The position numbers and the translations under genes were made by a program. A DNA stretch of 64,000 nucleotides. Origin: Pukyongia sp. GTDB taxonomy: Bacteria; Bacteroidota; Bacteroidia; Flavobacteriales; Flavobacteriaceae. Shown in pieces: positions 16,645 through 28,094 of this stretch (the stretch's first letter is position 1; each line of letters starts with the position of its first letter). The stretch covers positions 1 to 64,000 of the forward strand of contig JASBSY010000005.1 of assembly GCA_030148705.1 (NCBI GenBank). Direction: 5' to 3'. Under the pieces are notes generated by a model. That model was not told the origin of the DNA. It made no database searches and worked only from the letters and a program-made list of their open reading frames with translations.

Positions 16645-17808
16645 TTATACCTCATTTTTTCGGCGGGCTTTAAACCACCTTTCAGGAATTTCCTGATTCG
16701 TCGCACTCAAATAATCGCCATAAGTGCAAGGTAATAACGTTCTTCTTTTTAATTTATTATTAACATTCGAAATAAATGGCAATTCTATCCACCATCTTCC
16801 GGTTTTAATACTCTTCTTAAATACCAGTATTTCGTCATCTACCGGTACCTTATAAGTAGTAAACTCGTTTTCGTTGTCGAAATCGTCATCCGTGATCCTG
16901 AAATTAGCACCTTCTATAAAGTACCAAAGAATCTGCGCGACCAGCATGGCACCGGCCTCGGCATCCTCGAAATCCTTTAATTCGTAAACCCCGAACGAGC
17001 TTACGCGATTGCTTATTCCTGCATATCGGGCTATGGCACAAATCTCACGCCCGTTAAAGCCGTTCGGACTCTTGATATTTTTATAACTCAATTCCGAACT
17101 TTTTATTGCAGACACATCCATCATTACAATATCGGCATCCCTTAAAATGGGTTCCACCACCGAAATATCACCGGTAACCTCTCCCAGACGGTAGGCATCG
17201 AAGTAGAGCTTCTCCATCAGAGCGATTTCAGCAGGCGAATTGAAATAAGACTGGTACCCCAGCGTACTGTAGTTAAATAAATTGTAAGGCTTATCCACGA
17301 TTATCTTACCAACATACGACTTGTTCGAAATTGGCATCTCGGCGTCCCCCAGGTCGAAATTGGTATCCACGTTCACCAGGTTTACCATATGGCCCTTGTT
17401 ATCGTATCCCCGGTAATGAGCATATGCCACATCCTGGCTGCCACCCATAATAACAGGAATCACCTTGAGCTCCAACAGGGCTTCCACCACGGTGCGCAGT
17501 GCAAAATAGCTGTCTTCCACCGTATCGCCTTTTTCGATATCCCCAAGGTCCACGATCTTCTTCTTCCAGTTACCGGGGTAAAGGGAATACAACGACCGCC
17601 TGAAGGCATCCAGGCTAATATCTTCTCCAATAAAATCTGTGTCGTTCCTGTTCTCCAGCACACCTATCAGGGCGAATCGCGCGTCATCCAAAGTCGGCAA
17701 TTCTCCTTTTTTAGTGTGAAGTTCAATGGTTTTTCCCAGCACGCCCTCGGGCAGAACCTCCCGGTGTGCAATTACTTTCTTGGAAACAGGAGCGAGAAAC
17801 TCTATCAT
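16645..17808 (-). CDS. Arginase/formimidoylglutamase-fold protein, degenerate active site
   Basis: The 387-aa protein has the overall ureohydrolase pattern and would probably be called formimidoylglutamase by homology. The three metal-binding motifs are altered. The GGDHS motif reads GGSQD (122-126), DxHxD reads DTNFD (148-152), and SxDxDxxDP reads MMDVSAIKSSE (229 on). Both metal-ligand histidines and at least one aspartate are missing, so a dinuclear manganese centre is unlikely. Its ATG overlaps the topA stop (ATGA), and gldK lies downstream. A structural or regulatory role is an inference. Confidence 0.75.
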   Translation of the reverse strand: MIEFLAPVSKKVIAHREVLPEGVLGKTIELHTKKGELPTLDDARFALIGVLENRNDTDFIGEDISLDAFRRSLYSLYPGNWKKKIVDLGDIEKGDTVEDSYFALRTVVEALLELKVIPVIMGGSQDVAYAHYRGYDNKGHMVNLVNVDTNFDLGDAEMPISNKSYVGKIIVDKPYNLFNYSTLGYQSYFNSPAEIALMEKLYFDAYRLGEVTGDISVVEPILRDADIVMMDVSAIKSSELSYKNIKSPNGFNGREICAIARYAGISNRVSSFGVYELKDFEDAEAGAMLVAQILWYFIEGANFRITDDDFDNENEFTTYKVPVDDEILVFKKSIKTGRWWIELPFISNVNNKLKRRTLLPCTYGDYLSATNQEIPERWFKARRKNEV

Positions 17809-20303
17809 TTTTTACCGGTGGTGGTTTTTTTCTTTCGGGTGGTTTTTTTCTTAGGTGCCTTTTTCGCAAGCAATTCCTTTGCCTCATCCAGGGTGAGCTT
17901 GTCGGCTTTGGTACTCTTCGGCAACTCTACTTTTGTCTTTCCCTTTATAAGGTTAAAGCGACCCCAACGCGCCTTTTCAAGACGGATGCCTTCTTCAGGC
18001 CATTCGTTTACCAGTTTTTCGATCTCTTTTTGTTTCTTGTCTTCAATGAGTTCTATCACATCAGCCTCAGAGAGATTGTCGAAATCGTATTTTTTATTCA
18101 CGTTGATGAACATATTGTTCCATTTAATAAATGGTCCGAAGCGACCCTTCCCTTTTTGAACAGGCAGGCCTTCTACCATATATATAGGTGCATCGGCCTT
18201 TTTCTTTTCGTCTATCATGCGTTTAGCCTGCTCCATGGTCACGTCCAGGGGATCCATCCCCTTAGGCAGGGAGATAAACTTTTTACCGGTACGCACATAG
18301 GGCCCGTAGCGCCCGTTATTCACTTCAACTTCTTCCCCCTCGTAAATACCCAGGGTCTTAGGCAGCTTGAACAGGTCCAGTACCTCTTCAAAAGTAACCA
18401 GGTGCAATTGCTGGTCGGGACGCAAACTCGCAAATTTCTTCTCTTCATCATCCGGGGCACCTATCTGTGCCATCGGACCAAATTTCCCAAGACGCACCAG
18501 TATGGGCTTTCCTGTTTCGGGATCATCTCCCAGGATGCGTTCCCCACTTTCGCGGTCGGCATTTTCCTGCACGTGTTCCACATGAGGGTGGAATTTCTCG
18601 TAGAAGTCCTTCATCATATTGGTCCACTCTTCTTTGCCCTCGGCTATATCGTCGAAACTCTCTTCCACCTTGGCCGTAAAATTGTAATCGAGAATATTTC
18701 CGAAGTGATCCACCAGGAAATCGTTTACTATAAGCCCGATATCCGTTGGCACCAGTTTTCCTTTATCACTGCCCACCGTCTCGGTAAGTTCCTTATTTTT
18801 TATTTCCTCCTTCTCTAAGCTCAGTTGAAGATACTTTCGTTCCACCCCGTCAATGGTTCCTTTCTCTACATAATTCCGGCTGATGATAGTGGAGATGGTT
18901 GGCGCATAGGTGGACGGTCGGCCAATCCCGAGTTCTTCCAGTTGTTTTACCAGGGAGGCCTCGGTGTAGCGATACGGCGGCCTTGTGTAGCGCTGTGTTG
19001 CAGTGATGTATTGGTTTGTAAGCGAATCTCCCTGCGACAGCTTTGGCAGCATGCCTTCCTGCTCCTCCTCCTCGAAATCGGTACCTTCAAGATATACCTT
19101 TAAGAAGCCGTCGAATTTTATCATCTCACCGTTGGCGGTGAATTGCTCCTCAAGTTGCCCCGGGGCATAAATCCCAATCTTCACATTGGTTCGTTCCAGT
19201 TGGGCGTCGCTCATCTGAGAGGCAATGGTTCGTTTCCAGATAAGGTCGTACAGCCGCTCCTGGTCCCGGTCTCCGTCGATCCGCGCTCGCGACATCTCCG
19301 TTGGGCGAATGGCTTCGTGTGCTTCCTGGGCACCTTTGGCCTTACCTTTATAATTTCTTGGTTTGCTGTACTCCGATCCATAGGCAGATTCAATGGCTTT
19401 CTGAGCCGCATTCCTCGCGTCGTTCGAAAGATTAACGCTGTCGGTACGCATATAGGTAATCAAACCGGCTTCGTACAATCGCTGTGCAATGGTCATGGTC
19501 TTCCCTACCGAAAAGTAAAGTTTCCTGGCAGCTTCCTGCTGCAAGGTGGAAGTGGTAAACGGTGGTGCCGGGGATTTTTTTGCCGGTTTTTTGGTAAGTT
19601 CGTCTACCTTATAGTTGGCGTTGATGTTATTCTGAAGAAATTGCTGTGCTTCTTCCCTGGTCTCGAAGTTCTTCGGAAGCCTGGCCTTGAACTTATTTCC
19701 TTCGGAAGTGATGAATTCGGCATCAACCCTGTAGGATGCAACTGCCTCGAAAGACTCTATCTCACGTTCACGCTCTACAATAAGCCGCACCGCAACACTC
19801 TGAACCCTTCCGGCTGAAAGCCCGCCTTTTACCTTCCTCCACAATACGGGGGAAAGCTCGTAGCCTACCAGGCGGTCCAGTACTCTACGCGCCTGCTGGG
19901 CGTTTACAAGGTTGTAATCGATTTTACGCGGATTCTCGATAGCTTTAAGAATGGCCGACTTGGTGATCTCGTGGAATACTATGCGTTTGGTATTGGCGTC
20001 GTTCAGGTCGAGGGTTTCGGCCAAATGCCAGGCAATAGCCTCCCCTTCCCGGTCCTCATCACTTGCCAGCCAAACCATATCAGCCTTCTTTGCCTGTGCT
20101 TTCAAATCCTTTACCAGACTCTTCTTATCGGGCGATACTATATATTTAGGTGTAAAATCTCCATCTACATCAACCCCAAGTTCCTTGGAAGGAAGGTCGG
20201 CAATATGTCCGAAACTGGAGGCTACCTTAAAATCCTTTCCGAGAAATTTCTCTATGGTTTTAGCTTTTGCAGGAGACTCAACGATCACTAAATTCTTGGC
20301 CAT
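17805..20303 (-). CDS. topA: DNA topoisomerase I
   Basis: An 832-aa type IA topoisomerase that relaxes negative supercoils. The N-terminal Toprim domain has 'VIVESPAKAKTIEKFLG' and 'ASDEDREGEAIAWHL'; the active-site tyrosine is in 'GLITYMRTDSVNLS' (about 300). The C-terminal part carries several topoisomerase C-terminal repeats ('GRFGPFIKWNN', 'ARWGRFNLIKG') instead of cysteine zinc ribbons, and a lysine-rich tail (KKKTTRKKKTTTGKK) likely to hold DNA. It is translationally coupled to the downstream arginase-fold gene. Confidence 0.97.
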   Translation of the reverse strand: MAKNLVIVESPAKAKTIEKFLGKDFKVASSFGHIADLPSKELGVDVDGDFTPKYIVSPDKKSLVKDLKAQAKKADMVWLASDEDREGEAIAWHLAETLDLNDANTKRIVFHEITKSAILKAIENPRKIDYNLVNAQQARRVLDRLVGYELSPVLWRKVKGGLSAGRVQSVAVRLIVEREREIESFEAVASYRVDAEFITSEGNKFKARLPKNFETREEAQQFLQNNINANYKVDELTKKPAKKSPAPPFTTSTLQQEAARKLYFSVGKTMTIAQRLYEAGLITYMRTDSVNLSNDARNAAQKAIESAYGSEYSKPRNYKGKAKGAQEAHEAIRPTEMSRARIDGDRDQERLYDLIWKRTIASQMSDAQLERTNVKIGIYAPGQLEEQFTANGEMIKFDGFLKVYLEGTDFEEEEQEGMLPKLSQGDSLTNQYITATQRYTRPPYRYTEASLVKQLEELGIGRPSTYAPTISTIISRNYVEKGTIDGVERKYLQLSLEKEEIKNKELTETVGSDKGKLVPTDIGLIVNDFLVDHFGNILDYNFTAKVEESFDDIAEGKEEWTNMMKDFYEKFHPHVEHVQENADRESGERILGDDPETGKPILVRLGKFGPMAQIGAPDDEEKKFASLRPDQQLHLVTFEEVLDLFKLPKTLGIYEGEEVEVNNGRYGPYVRTGKKFISLPKGMDPLDVTMEQAKRMIDEKKKADAPIYMVEGLPVQKGKGRFGPFIKWNNMFINVNKKYDFDNLSEADVIELIEDKKQKEIEKLVNEWPEEGIRLEKARWGRFNLIKGKTKVELPKSTKADKLTLDEAKELLAKKAPKKKTTRKKKTTTGKK

Positions 20304-20322
20304 GCTCAGTATTTTTGGTTTA

Positions 20323-20330
20323 CAAAAGTA
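20323..20330 (-). promoter_or_regulatory. -7 element of topA
   Basis: Minus-strand TACTTTTG fits TAnnTTTG, 20 bases ahead of the topA ATG. No clear TTG lies at the expected distance, so only the -7 half is supported. Confidence 0.4.
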
Positions 20331-20410
20331 TATGAATTTTTTAAACCCTGCTTTTGTGATCGAATAATTAGCACCGACTTAACATCCGCCAAGCCTATCC
20401 TGATAACTCT

Positions 20411-21190
20411 CTACCCGGCAATTGGCTGCTGTGGTGAAGCGTCGAACCCAATGGTGTCTTTGTATAGGTAATACATGGGTAAATGAACAAAATAAGCGGT
20501 TACCAGTATTCCCACCAGACAAAGTATAAGACCCAGTTGTGCTATAATAGAAGAAATGATAATCAGCCCGAAAATAATAAGCCAGTATTTATTCCCCAGT
20601 TTAAAGCAGGCCTTGATGATCTCTGAAACCGACATCTCCGGGTTAAAGGCAAACATCGCGGTTATGAGTTGCAAGGGTACCATCACATAGAATATCGGTA
20701 GGTAACACAACAAAGTGGCCAGGATTGCAATTCCAAAGGAGGCCAGGTTAAGCAGGAAGATTTTCATCAGGTTTCCCTTCAGAAAATAAAAGTAACCCCC
20801 GGTTTCTTCCTCAGTCCCCAAATCGGTTTTCTTCATCACCTTGTAGAAATGAGCGTTAACGGCAAATACCACTACCTGTATAACCAGCATTAGCAGGATA
20901 GCCAGCAGAACATACCCAATTATGGCAAGTACCGATAACCCGACAAAAGGCTCATAAGCTGAAGAATATTCGAAGCTGTCGAATCCGCCGCCGTTTATAT
21001 CGTGCAGCAGTATAGGGATAAAAGGCAGGTAGATGAGAATAACAAAAGGAATCACTATGACGATGCTGATAAGCGCGTGCAACAACCCCTGAACCCACAC
21101 CTCTTTGAAAAGATCGAAACTGCGGGAAAGTATTTGTCCAAAATCGGGTTTGGAGGACTGCTCAATCTTCTGAAATACGGGATGTTCCAT
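20411..21190 (-). CDS. Hypothetical multi-pass membrane protein
   Basis: I do not recognise a named family with confidence. The 259-aa protein has a short cytoplasmic N-terminus ('KPDFGQILSRSFDLFKEVW') and about five or six hydrophobic segments, the general build of the DUF4013/DUF975-like or 'beta-carotene monooxygenase'-labelled membrane proteins common in flavobacteria. The middle 'MSVSEIIKACFKLGNKYWLIIFGLIIIS' resembles repeats in those families. No catalytic motif is visible. It is a single gene, divergent from miaB. Confidence 0.6.
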   Translation of the reverse strand: MEHPVFQKIEQSSKPDFGQILSRSFDLFKEVWVQGLLHALISIVIVIPFVILIYLPFIPILLHDINGGGFDSFEYSSAYEPFVGLSVLAIIGYVLLAILLMLVIQVVVFAVNAHFYKVMKKTDLGTEEETGGYFYFLKGNLMKIFLLNLASFGIAILATLLCYLPIFYVMVPLQLITAMFAFNPEMSVSEIIKACFKLGNKYWLIIFGLIIISSIIAQLGLILCLVGILVTAYFVHLPMYYLYKDTIGFDASPQQPIAG

Positions 21191-21243
21191 AATTAATCGT
21201 TTTATATATAGGTCGTTAAAAGTACGAAAAAGTAATCTGCCAT

Positions 21244-21276
21244 TTTGACATAATCACGAATAAATCTTTATCTTTG
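21244..21276 (+). promoter_or_regulatory. Promoter of the miaB-secG operon
   Basis: TTTTGACA (-33 region, TTG at 21245-21247) and TATCTTTG (21269-21276) are separated by 21 bp, a full match to the Bacteroidota consensus. The miaB start lies 43 bases downstream. Confidence 0.7.
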
Positions 21277-21319
21277 CATGTTCATTGAAGAATGATCATT
21301 AAACTGGTTTACCACGCAT

Positions 21320-22759
21320 ATGGAAGAGAAGATCATAGACGAAAAAATACAGGGGGATGCCCTGGTTATTGAAGGGAAGCAAGGAAATTCACGCAAGCTT
21401 TATATCGAGAGTTACGGCTGTCAGATGAACTTTAGCGATTCGGAAATCGTCGCTTCTATTCTGGCAGGTGAAGGATTTAACACAACGGCCAATCTTGAAG
21501 ATGCGGATTTGGTACTGGTTAATACGTGTTCTATTCGTGATAAGGCCGAACAGACCGTTCGCAAACGCCTGGAAAAATATAATGCCGTTAAAAAGATTAA
21601 CCCAAAAATGAAGGTGGGCGTTTTGGGCTGTATGGCCGAGCGCCTGAAGAGCAAATTCCTGGAAGAGGAAAAGATCGTCGATATGGTGGTTGGCCCCGAT
21701 GCCTATAAAGACCTCCCCAACCTGCTGGAAGAAGTGGATGCAGGAAGAGATGCCGTAAACGTTATTCTTTCAAAGGATGAAACCTACGGTGATATTTCGC
21801 CGGTCCGACTAGGCGGTAACGGGGTAACAGCCTTTGTGAGCATTACCCGGGGTTGCGATAATATGTGTACCTTCTGTGTGGTCCCTTTTACCCGTGGCCG
21901 GGAACGCAGCAGGGACCCCCAAAGCATCATAAAGGAAGTGAACGATCTCGCCCTTCAGGGATACAAAGAAATTACCCTGCTGGGACAAAATGTGGACAGT
22001 TACCTCTGGTACGGTGGAGGGTTGAAAAAAGATTTTAAGAATGCTTCCGAAATTCAAAAGGCCACGGCAACCAACTTTGCAGACCTGCTGGAAATGGTAG
22101 CCGAAGCACAGCCGCGGATGCGAATCAGGTTTTCTACCAGCAATCCGCAGGATATGACCGAAGATGTGCTGCACAGCATGGCCAAATACAAAAACATTTG
22201 TAATTACATCCACCTGCCGGTACAAAGCGGCAGCAGCCGAATTCTGAAAGAAATGAACAGGCAGCATACCCGTGAGGAATATATGGCTCTGGTCGATAAG
22301 ATTAGGGAGATCATCCCCGATTGTGCCATTTCACAGGATATGATCACAGGATTTCCTACGGAAACAGAAGAAGACCATAAGGAAACCCTTTCCCTGATGG
22401 AGTATGTAAAATACGATTTCGGATTTATGTTTATGTACTCTGAACGCCCCGGAACCATGGCCGCGCGTAAGTTGGAAGACGATGTGCCGCTGGAAGTGAA
22501 AAAACGAAGACTAACGGAAATCGTCGACCTGCAGCAACGGCACTCGGCCTACCGGACAAAACAGTTTGTAGGCAAGACGGTAGAAGTACTCATCGAAAAG
22601 GAATCGAAGAAAAGCGACCTGGAATGGAGCGGGCGGACCGAACAAAATACCGTGGCGGTATTCCCCAAGGAAAATTACAAGGTGGGTGACTTTGTGTTAG
22701 TTAAAATTGAAGATTGCACCACGGCTACCCTACTTGGGAAGGCAGTTGGTTACGCATAA
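21320..22759 (+). CDS. miaB: tRNA-2-methylthio-N6-dimethylallyladenosine synthase MiaB
   Basis: A 479-aa radical-SAM methylthiotransferase that modifies A37 of tRNAs reading U-starting codons. The N-terminal MTTase domain carries the second-cluster cysteines Cys34, Cys70 and Cys104 ('YGCQMN', 'NTCSIR', 'GCMAE'). The radical-SAM motif is 'CDNMCTFC' (Cys179, 183, 186), and a C-terminal TRAM domain follows (about 410-479). It is the first gene of a transcription unit that runs to secG. Confidence 0.97.
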   Translation: MEEKIIDEKIQGDALVIEGKQGNSRKLYIESYGCQMNFSDSEIVASILAGEGFNTTANLEDADLVLVNTCSIRDKAEQTVRKRLEKYNAVKKINPKMKVGVLGCMAERLKSKFLEEEKIVDMVVGPDAYKDLPNLLEEVDAGRDAVNVILSKDETYGDISPVRLGGNGVTAFVSITRGCDNMCTFCVVPFTRGRERSRDPQSIIKEVNDLALQGYKEITLLGQNVDSYLWYGGGLKKDFKNASEIQKATATNFADLLEMVAEAQPRMRIRFSTSNPQDMTEDVLHSMAKYKNICNYIHLPVQSGSSRILKEMNRQHTREEYMALVDKIREIIPDCAISQDMITGFPTETEEDHKETLSLMEYVKYDFGFMFMYSERPGTMAARKLEDDVPLEVKKRRLTEIVDLQQRHSAYRTKQFVGKTVEVLIEKESKKSDLEWSGRTEQNTVAVFPKENYKVGDFVLVKIEDCTTATLLGKAVGYA

Positions 22760-22770
22760 AAATATTAGTT

Positions 22771-24042
22771 ATGGAAAGTGTTCAGGCAACAAAACAGCGC
22801 TTTGGGATCATCGGAAATGATCCCAAGTTGAATCGTGCGGTGGAAAAGGCCATTCAAGTGGCACCCACCGATATTTCCGTACTGGTAACAGGTGAAAGCG
22901 GGGTTGGTAAGGAAAGCATTCCTAAGATAATTCATTCCCTCTCACACCGCAAACACGGAAAGTATATCGCGGTAAACTGCGGAGCGATCCCGGAAGGAAC
23001 CATAGACAGTGAACTCTTTGGCCACGAAAAAGGAGCATTTACCGGAGCCACAGCAACCCGTAGTGGCTATTTTGAAGTGGCCGACGGCGGAACCATCTTC
23101 CTGGATGAGGTTGGGGAACTGCCTTTACCTACGCAGGTCCGATTGCTGAGAATTCTGGAAAACGGAGAGTTCCTCAAAGTGGGTTCTTCAAAAGCACAAA
23201 AAACCGATGTTCGAATTGTGGCAGCAACCAATGTGAACATGATAGAAGCCATCGACAAAGGAAAGTTCCGTGAAGACCTGTACTATAGGTTAAGTACGGT
23301 CGACATACATTTACCGCCGCTGCGGGAACGGTCGGAAGACATTCACCTGCTCTTCAGAAAATTTGCTTCAGATTTTGCGCAGAAATATAAAATGCCTACT
23401 ATTAGACTCGAGGAGGATGCGGTAGAGCTGTTGTTGCAATACCGCTGGAGCGGAAATGTTCGACAGCTGAGAAACGTAGCCGAACAGATATCGGTACTCG
23501 AACAAAACAGAGAGATTTCCTATAAGACCCTGCGTGGCTACCTGCCCGATATGGGATCGAATTTACCGGCGGTGATAAACACCAAAAAACGGGAGAGCGA
23601 TTTCAGCAGTGAAAGAGAAATACTCTATAAAGTACTGTTCGACATGCAACGGGATGTAAACGATCTGAAAAAACTGACCCTGGAATTGATGAAGGGGGGG
23701 AATACTTCCAAAGTAAAAGAAGAGCAGTCTTCCCTGATCGATAAGCTTTATTCTGAAGAAAACGATCATAAAGACAGGCTTGCCTCCTTTGCCGAAGATC
23801 TGGACGATGCCGAGGATGTGGAAGTGGTGAGCGTTCATTCGGCTTCCGCCGAAGGCAACAAGGCTAATTATGACTTTGCCGAAGAGATAGAAGAAGAAGA
23901 GAATCTTTCGCTTCAGGAAAAGGAGCTGGAACTCATTAAGAAATCGCTGGAGAAGTACAAAGGCAAGCGCAAGGATGCGGCCGATGAATTAGGAATTTCG
24001 GAACGTACCCTCTATAGAAAGATCAAACAATACAACCTTTAA
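22771..24042 (+). CDS. Sigma-54-dependent transcriptional activator without receiver domain
   Basis: The ATG at 22771, just after miaB, gives a 423-aa protein; the ORF-track start lies inside miaB. An AAA+ sigma-54 interaction domain fills residues about 10-240, with Walker A 'GESGVGKES', 'GAFTGA' for sigma-54 contact, Walker B '[13 protein letters not shown]' and an Arg-finger region '[10 protein letters not shown]'. A linker rich in acidic residues and a Fis-type helix-turn-helix ('[21 protein letters not shown]') follow. With no sensory domain, its control is unknown; the fixed place between miaB and lptE suggests a link with envelope functions. Confidence 0.92.
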   Translation: MESVQATKQRFGIIGNDPKLNRAVEKAIQVAPTDISVLVTGESGVGKESIPKIIHSLSHRKHGKYIAVNCGAIPEGTIDSELFGHEKGAFTGATATRSGYFEVADGGTIFLDEVGELPLPTQVRLLRILENGEFLKVGSSKAQKTDVRIVAATNVNMIEAIDKGKFREDLYYRLSTVDIHLPPLRERSEDIHLLFRKFASDFAQKYKMPTIRLEEDAVELLLQYRWSGNVRQLRNVAEQISVLEQNREISYKTLRGYLPDMGSNLPAVINTKKRESDFSSEREILYKVLFDMQRDVNDLKKLTLELMKGGNTSKVKEEQSSLIDKLYSEENDHKDRLASFAEDLDDAEDVEVVSVHSASAEGNKANYDFAEEIEEEENLSLQEKELELIKKSLEKYKGKRKDAADELGISERTLYRKIKQYNL

Positions 24043-24065
24043 GAACAGTTAGAAACCGGCCACTT

Positions 24066-24578
24066 ATGAAAAGACGTTTTTTTGGCATGTTATTCTTCCT
24101 GCTTGGTGCAGTCGCGATTCAGGGTTGTAAAGTGAACTATTCTTTTACAGGAGCAGACATTGGCACTGCTGAAACCTATCAGGTGAATTTCTTTCAGAAT
24201 AACGCACCCATAGTAATCCCGGGAATTGCAAGGGATTTTACCATTCAACTCCAGGATTTGATCCTCAACCAAACCAGCCTCGACCTGGTGACAAATAACG
24301 GCGACCTGATCTATGAAGGCGAGATCACAGAATATTATATTGCACCCATTACCGCCACTGCTCAGAATACGGCAGCGCAGAACAGGCTCACCGTGGGCGT
24401 GAATGTTCGCTTCTTTAATACGAAAGATGAGACCAAGGATTTCGAACAGCGGTTCTCCTTCTATTTCGATTACGCAGGCGGGGCTCAGTTAACCGGATCG
24501 CGTCTCGACGACGCCCTCGCCATTATCTTTGAACGCATTACCCAGGATATTTTCAACACCTCCCTGGCAAACTGGTAA
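24066..24578 (+). CDS. lptE: LptE-like LPS-assembly lipoprotein
   Basis: The 170-aa protein has a lipoprotein signal (lipobox VAIQGC, Cys21) and the pattern of Bacteroidota LptE: 'YSFTGADIGTAETYQVNFFQN' then 'FTIQLQDLILNQTSLDLVTNNGDLIYEGEITEYYIAPI', and a C-terminal 'ALAIIFERITQDIFN'. LptE plugs the LptD barrel and helps place LPS in the outer leaflet. It follows the sigma-54 activator by 23 bp. Confidence 0.88.
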   Translation: MKRRFFGMLFFLLGAVAIQGCKVNYSFTGADIGTAETYQVNFFQNNAPIVIPGIARDFTIQLQDLILNQTSLDLVTNNGDLIYEGEITEYYIAPITATAQNTAAQNRLTVGVNVRFFNTKDETKDFEQRFSFYFDYAGGAQLTGSRLDDALAIIFERITQDIFNTSLANW

Positions 24579-24582
24579 TTTT

Positions 24583-25455
24583 TTGAATACTGAAACCTTT
24601 ACATACCTGCTGGAACAGCCCGGAAATATCCGGGAGGAACACCTTGACGGCCTGGAGCGGGTAATTTCGGCTTATCCCTACTTTCAAAGCGCAAGAGCAT
24701 TGGAATTAAAAGCTCTTAAAGACCGCAACAGTTTCAGGTATAACGAGGCATTAAAGAAAACTGCAGCATACACGGCCAATAGGGGTATACTGTTCGATTA
24801 TATCACTTCCGATGTGTTTGTACAGAACGAGATTTCCGAAAAGATAAAACAGCACGACGCTGAGACCGAAGACATAGAGGTGGCTTTCGAAAACGTGAGC
24901 GAGCAGCTGAGCGTCGAGCTGGACAATAAGATCAAAGAGGAACTGAAAAAGGCAGAGGCCATCCTGAATCCGGATCTCTTTGAACGAAAAGTGGCTTCAG
25001 TCGCACAACTCACTAAGCAGCAAAGAGACGAACCTTCAGATGAAGTGTTGCAACCCGATAAACCCCTCGAATTCAAAAAAGAGGATACCCATTCGTTCGG
25101 AGAGTGGTTAAAACTTACGAAAGCGGTTCCCATAAACCGCAACCCGGAAGCGGAGCCTCAGCAGGAAGACGACAAAAACCGAAAGTTCGAACTCATCGAT
25201 AAGTTCATTCAAGAGCGGCCCAGAATCCTGCCCGTTTCGGTGACGGCTAAATCGGAAGATCTTTCAGAACAATTTACCCAAACTCCCGACACCCTGATGA
25301 CGGAAACCCTGGCAAGGGTATATGTGCAACAAAAGAACTATAAAAAAGCCCTGCAGGCTTATAACATTTTAATTTTGAAATATCCCGAAAAAAGTGGTTT
25401 CTTTGCAGACCAAATTCGGGCAATAAAAAAATTGATTAATAAAGAGGAACAATGA
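24583..25455 (+). CDS. Hypothetical protein with C-terminal TPR-like motif
   Basis: The likely start is TTG at 24583, just after lptE (290 aa); the ORF-track start lies within lptE. No enzymatic motif is visible. The N-terminus ('TFTYLLEQPGNIREEHLDGLERVISAYPYFQSARALELKALK') looks like a helical domain often found in this position in flavobacteria, the middle is acidic and disordered, and the end holds one tetratricopeptide-like unit ('TLARVYVQQKNYKKALQAYNILILKYPEKSGFFADQI'). Its stop overlaps the secG start (ATGA), so the two are coupled. Confidence 0.7.
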   Translation: MNTETFTYLLEQPGNIREEHLDGLERVISAYPYFQSARALELKALKDRNSFRYNEALKKTAAYTANRGILFDYITSDVFVQNEISEKIKQHDAETEDIEVAFENVSEQLSVELDNKIKEELKKAEAILNPDLFERKVASVAQLTKQQRDEPSDEVLQPDKPLEFKKEDTHSFGEWLKLTKAVPINRNPEAEPQQEDDKNRKFELIDKFIQERPRILPVSVTAKSEDLSEQFTQTPDTLMTETLARVYVQQKNYKKALQAYNILILKYPEKSGFFADQIRAIKKLINKEEQ

Positions 25456-25793
25456 GCACGTTTACAATATTCTTAATACTGATTATTTTCATCGCATTCT
25501 TACTGGTTGTGGTGATCATGGTTCAGAATCCAAAAGGCGGAGGATTATCATCATCTTTCGGAGGCGGTGGAACACAACAACTTGGTGGTGTGAAAAAGAC
25601 AACCGACTTCCTCGATAAAAGTACCTGGACCCTTGCAACTATTTTACTGGTATTGATCCTGCTATCCAGTATCCCGTTAATGGGCGGAAGCGGATCTACC
25701 GAGGCCGACCTGATCGACACCGAAGGGGTGCAAACCACCTTGCCCGATCCCGGAGCAGGAGACGCCACTCAAGAGCCACCGGCGGATCAATAA
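25452..25793 (+). CDS. secG: Protein translocase subunit SecG
   Basis: A 113-aa membrane protein with two helices (about 3-23 and 55-75) joined by a Gly-rich loop ('NPKGGGLSSSFGGGG'), diagnostic for SecG, the auxiliary subunit of the SecYEG export channel. A short acidic, Pro-rich tail follows. It is the last gene of the miaB operon; a strong terminator starts 20 bp later. Confidence 0.95.
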   Translation: MSTFTIFLILIIFIAFLLVVVIMVQNPKGGGLSSSFGGGGTQQLGGVKKTTDFLDKSTWTLATILLVLILLSSIPLMGGSGSTEADLIDTEGVQTTLPDPGAGDATQEPPADQ

Positions 25794-25812
25794 TAGTAAG
25801 AACAAAAAATAT

Positions 25813-25845
25813 AAATGCCAGCTTGTCAGAAGCTGGCATTTTTTG
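25813..25845 (+). terminator. Terminator of the miaB-secG operon
   Basis: A perfect 12-bp stem, AAATGCCAGCTT / AAGCTGGCATTT, with a 5-nt loop, is followed by a T-run (TTTTTT). Confidence 0.9.
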
Positions 25846-25852
25846 TTTCAAA

Positions 25853-25884
25853 TTGTCAGATAAAGGACAATGGCATAATTTCTG
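25853..25884 (+). promoter_or_regulatory. Candidate promoter of groES-groEL
   Basis: TTG (25853-25855), a 20-bp spacer and TAATTTCTG (25876-25884) loosely fit the Bacteroidota promoter, about 60 bases before groES. No CIRCE (HrcA) repeat is visible. Confidence 0.35.
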
Positions 25885-25944
25885 TCTATCCTGTAGCTGC
25901 AAACAACGAACTAAATGTTTAACTAATCACAAAACGTATATACA

Positions 25945-26220
25945 ATGGCATTAAAAATTCGACCCCTTTCCGACAGGGTTTTAGTAGAACCTCAGGCAGC
26001 TGAGACCAAAACTGCCTCTGGTATTTTAATACCGGATTCTGCCAAAGAAAAACCGCAGCAGGGAAAAGTAGTGGCTGTGGGTAAAGGCAAAAAAGATCAC
26101 GACATGACCGTTAAGGTTGGCGACGTGGTACTGTACGGAAAATACTCCGGCAGTGAACTGAAATTTGACGGTAAGGACTACCTTATAATGCGCGAGGATG
26201 ATATCCTGGCGATTATCTAA
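25945..26220 (+). CDS. groES: Co-chaperonin GroES
   Basis: The 91-aa protein has the typical '[12 protein letters not shown]' start, the mobile loop region '[25 protein letters not shown]', and '[35 protein letters not shown]' at the end. It caps the GroEL ring. groEL follows after 112 bp. Confidence 0.98.
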   Translation: MALKIRPLSDRVLVEPQAAETKTASGILIPDSAKEKPQQGKVVAVGKGKKDHDMTVKVGDVVLYGKYSGSELKFDGKDYLIMREDDILAII

Positions 26221-26311
26221 TCACCTTAATTCTCACAATCTAAAATTTATGGATCCAATAATCGTACCGATAGAAAAATTTCGATAAGACGATTCGGATT
26301 TTAATTTTTAA

Positions 26312-27964
<1,653 letters not shown>

Positions 27965-27987
27965 GCCATACGCAGAATTTAAAAATG

Positions 27988-28020
27988 AAAAAGCCTTTGA
28001 ACTACTTCAAAGGCTTTTTT
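27988..28020 (+). terminator. Terminator of groES-groEL
   Basis: A 13-bp perfect stem, AAAAAGCCTTTGA / TCAAAGGCTTTTT, has a 6-nt loop and a T-run ending at 28020. Its A/T symmetry would let it work on both strands. Confidence 0.9.
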
Positions 28021-28034
28021 CTTTATAAAAATAA

Positions 28035-28057
28035 AACCACCTTTTTTAAGGGTGGTT
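28035..28057 (-). terminator. Terminator of the 30-aa lysine-rich gene
   Basis: On the minus strand, AACCACC and GGTGGTT form the stem around an A-rich loop, followed by TTATTTTTAT. It lies 38 bases after the stop codon of the small gene. Confidence 0.65.
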
Positions 28058-28094
28058 GTTCTACTTAAGATCTAACGAATAGATCCGTGCCGGA

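Noticed and set aside
17766-18818. 350-aa plus-strand ORF opposite topA
   Set aside because: Long but rich in Phe, His and Leu as expected for the antisense of a lysine/glutamate-rich gene; no known motif.
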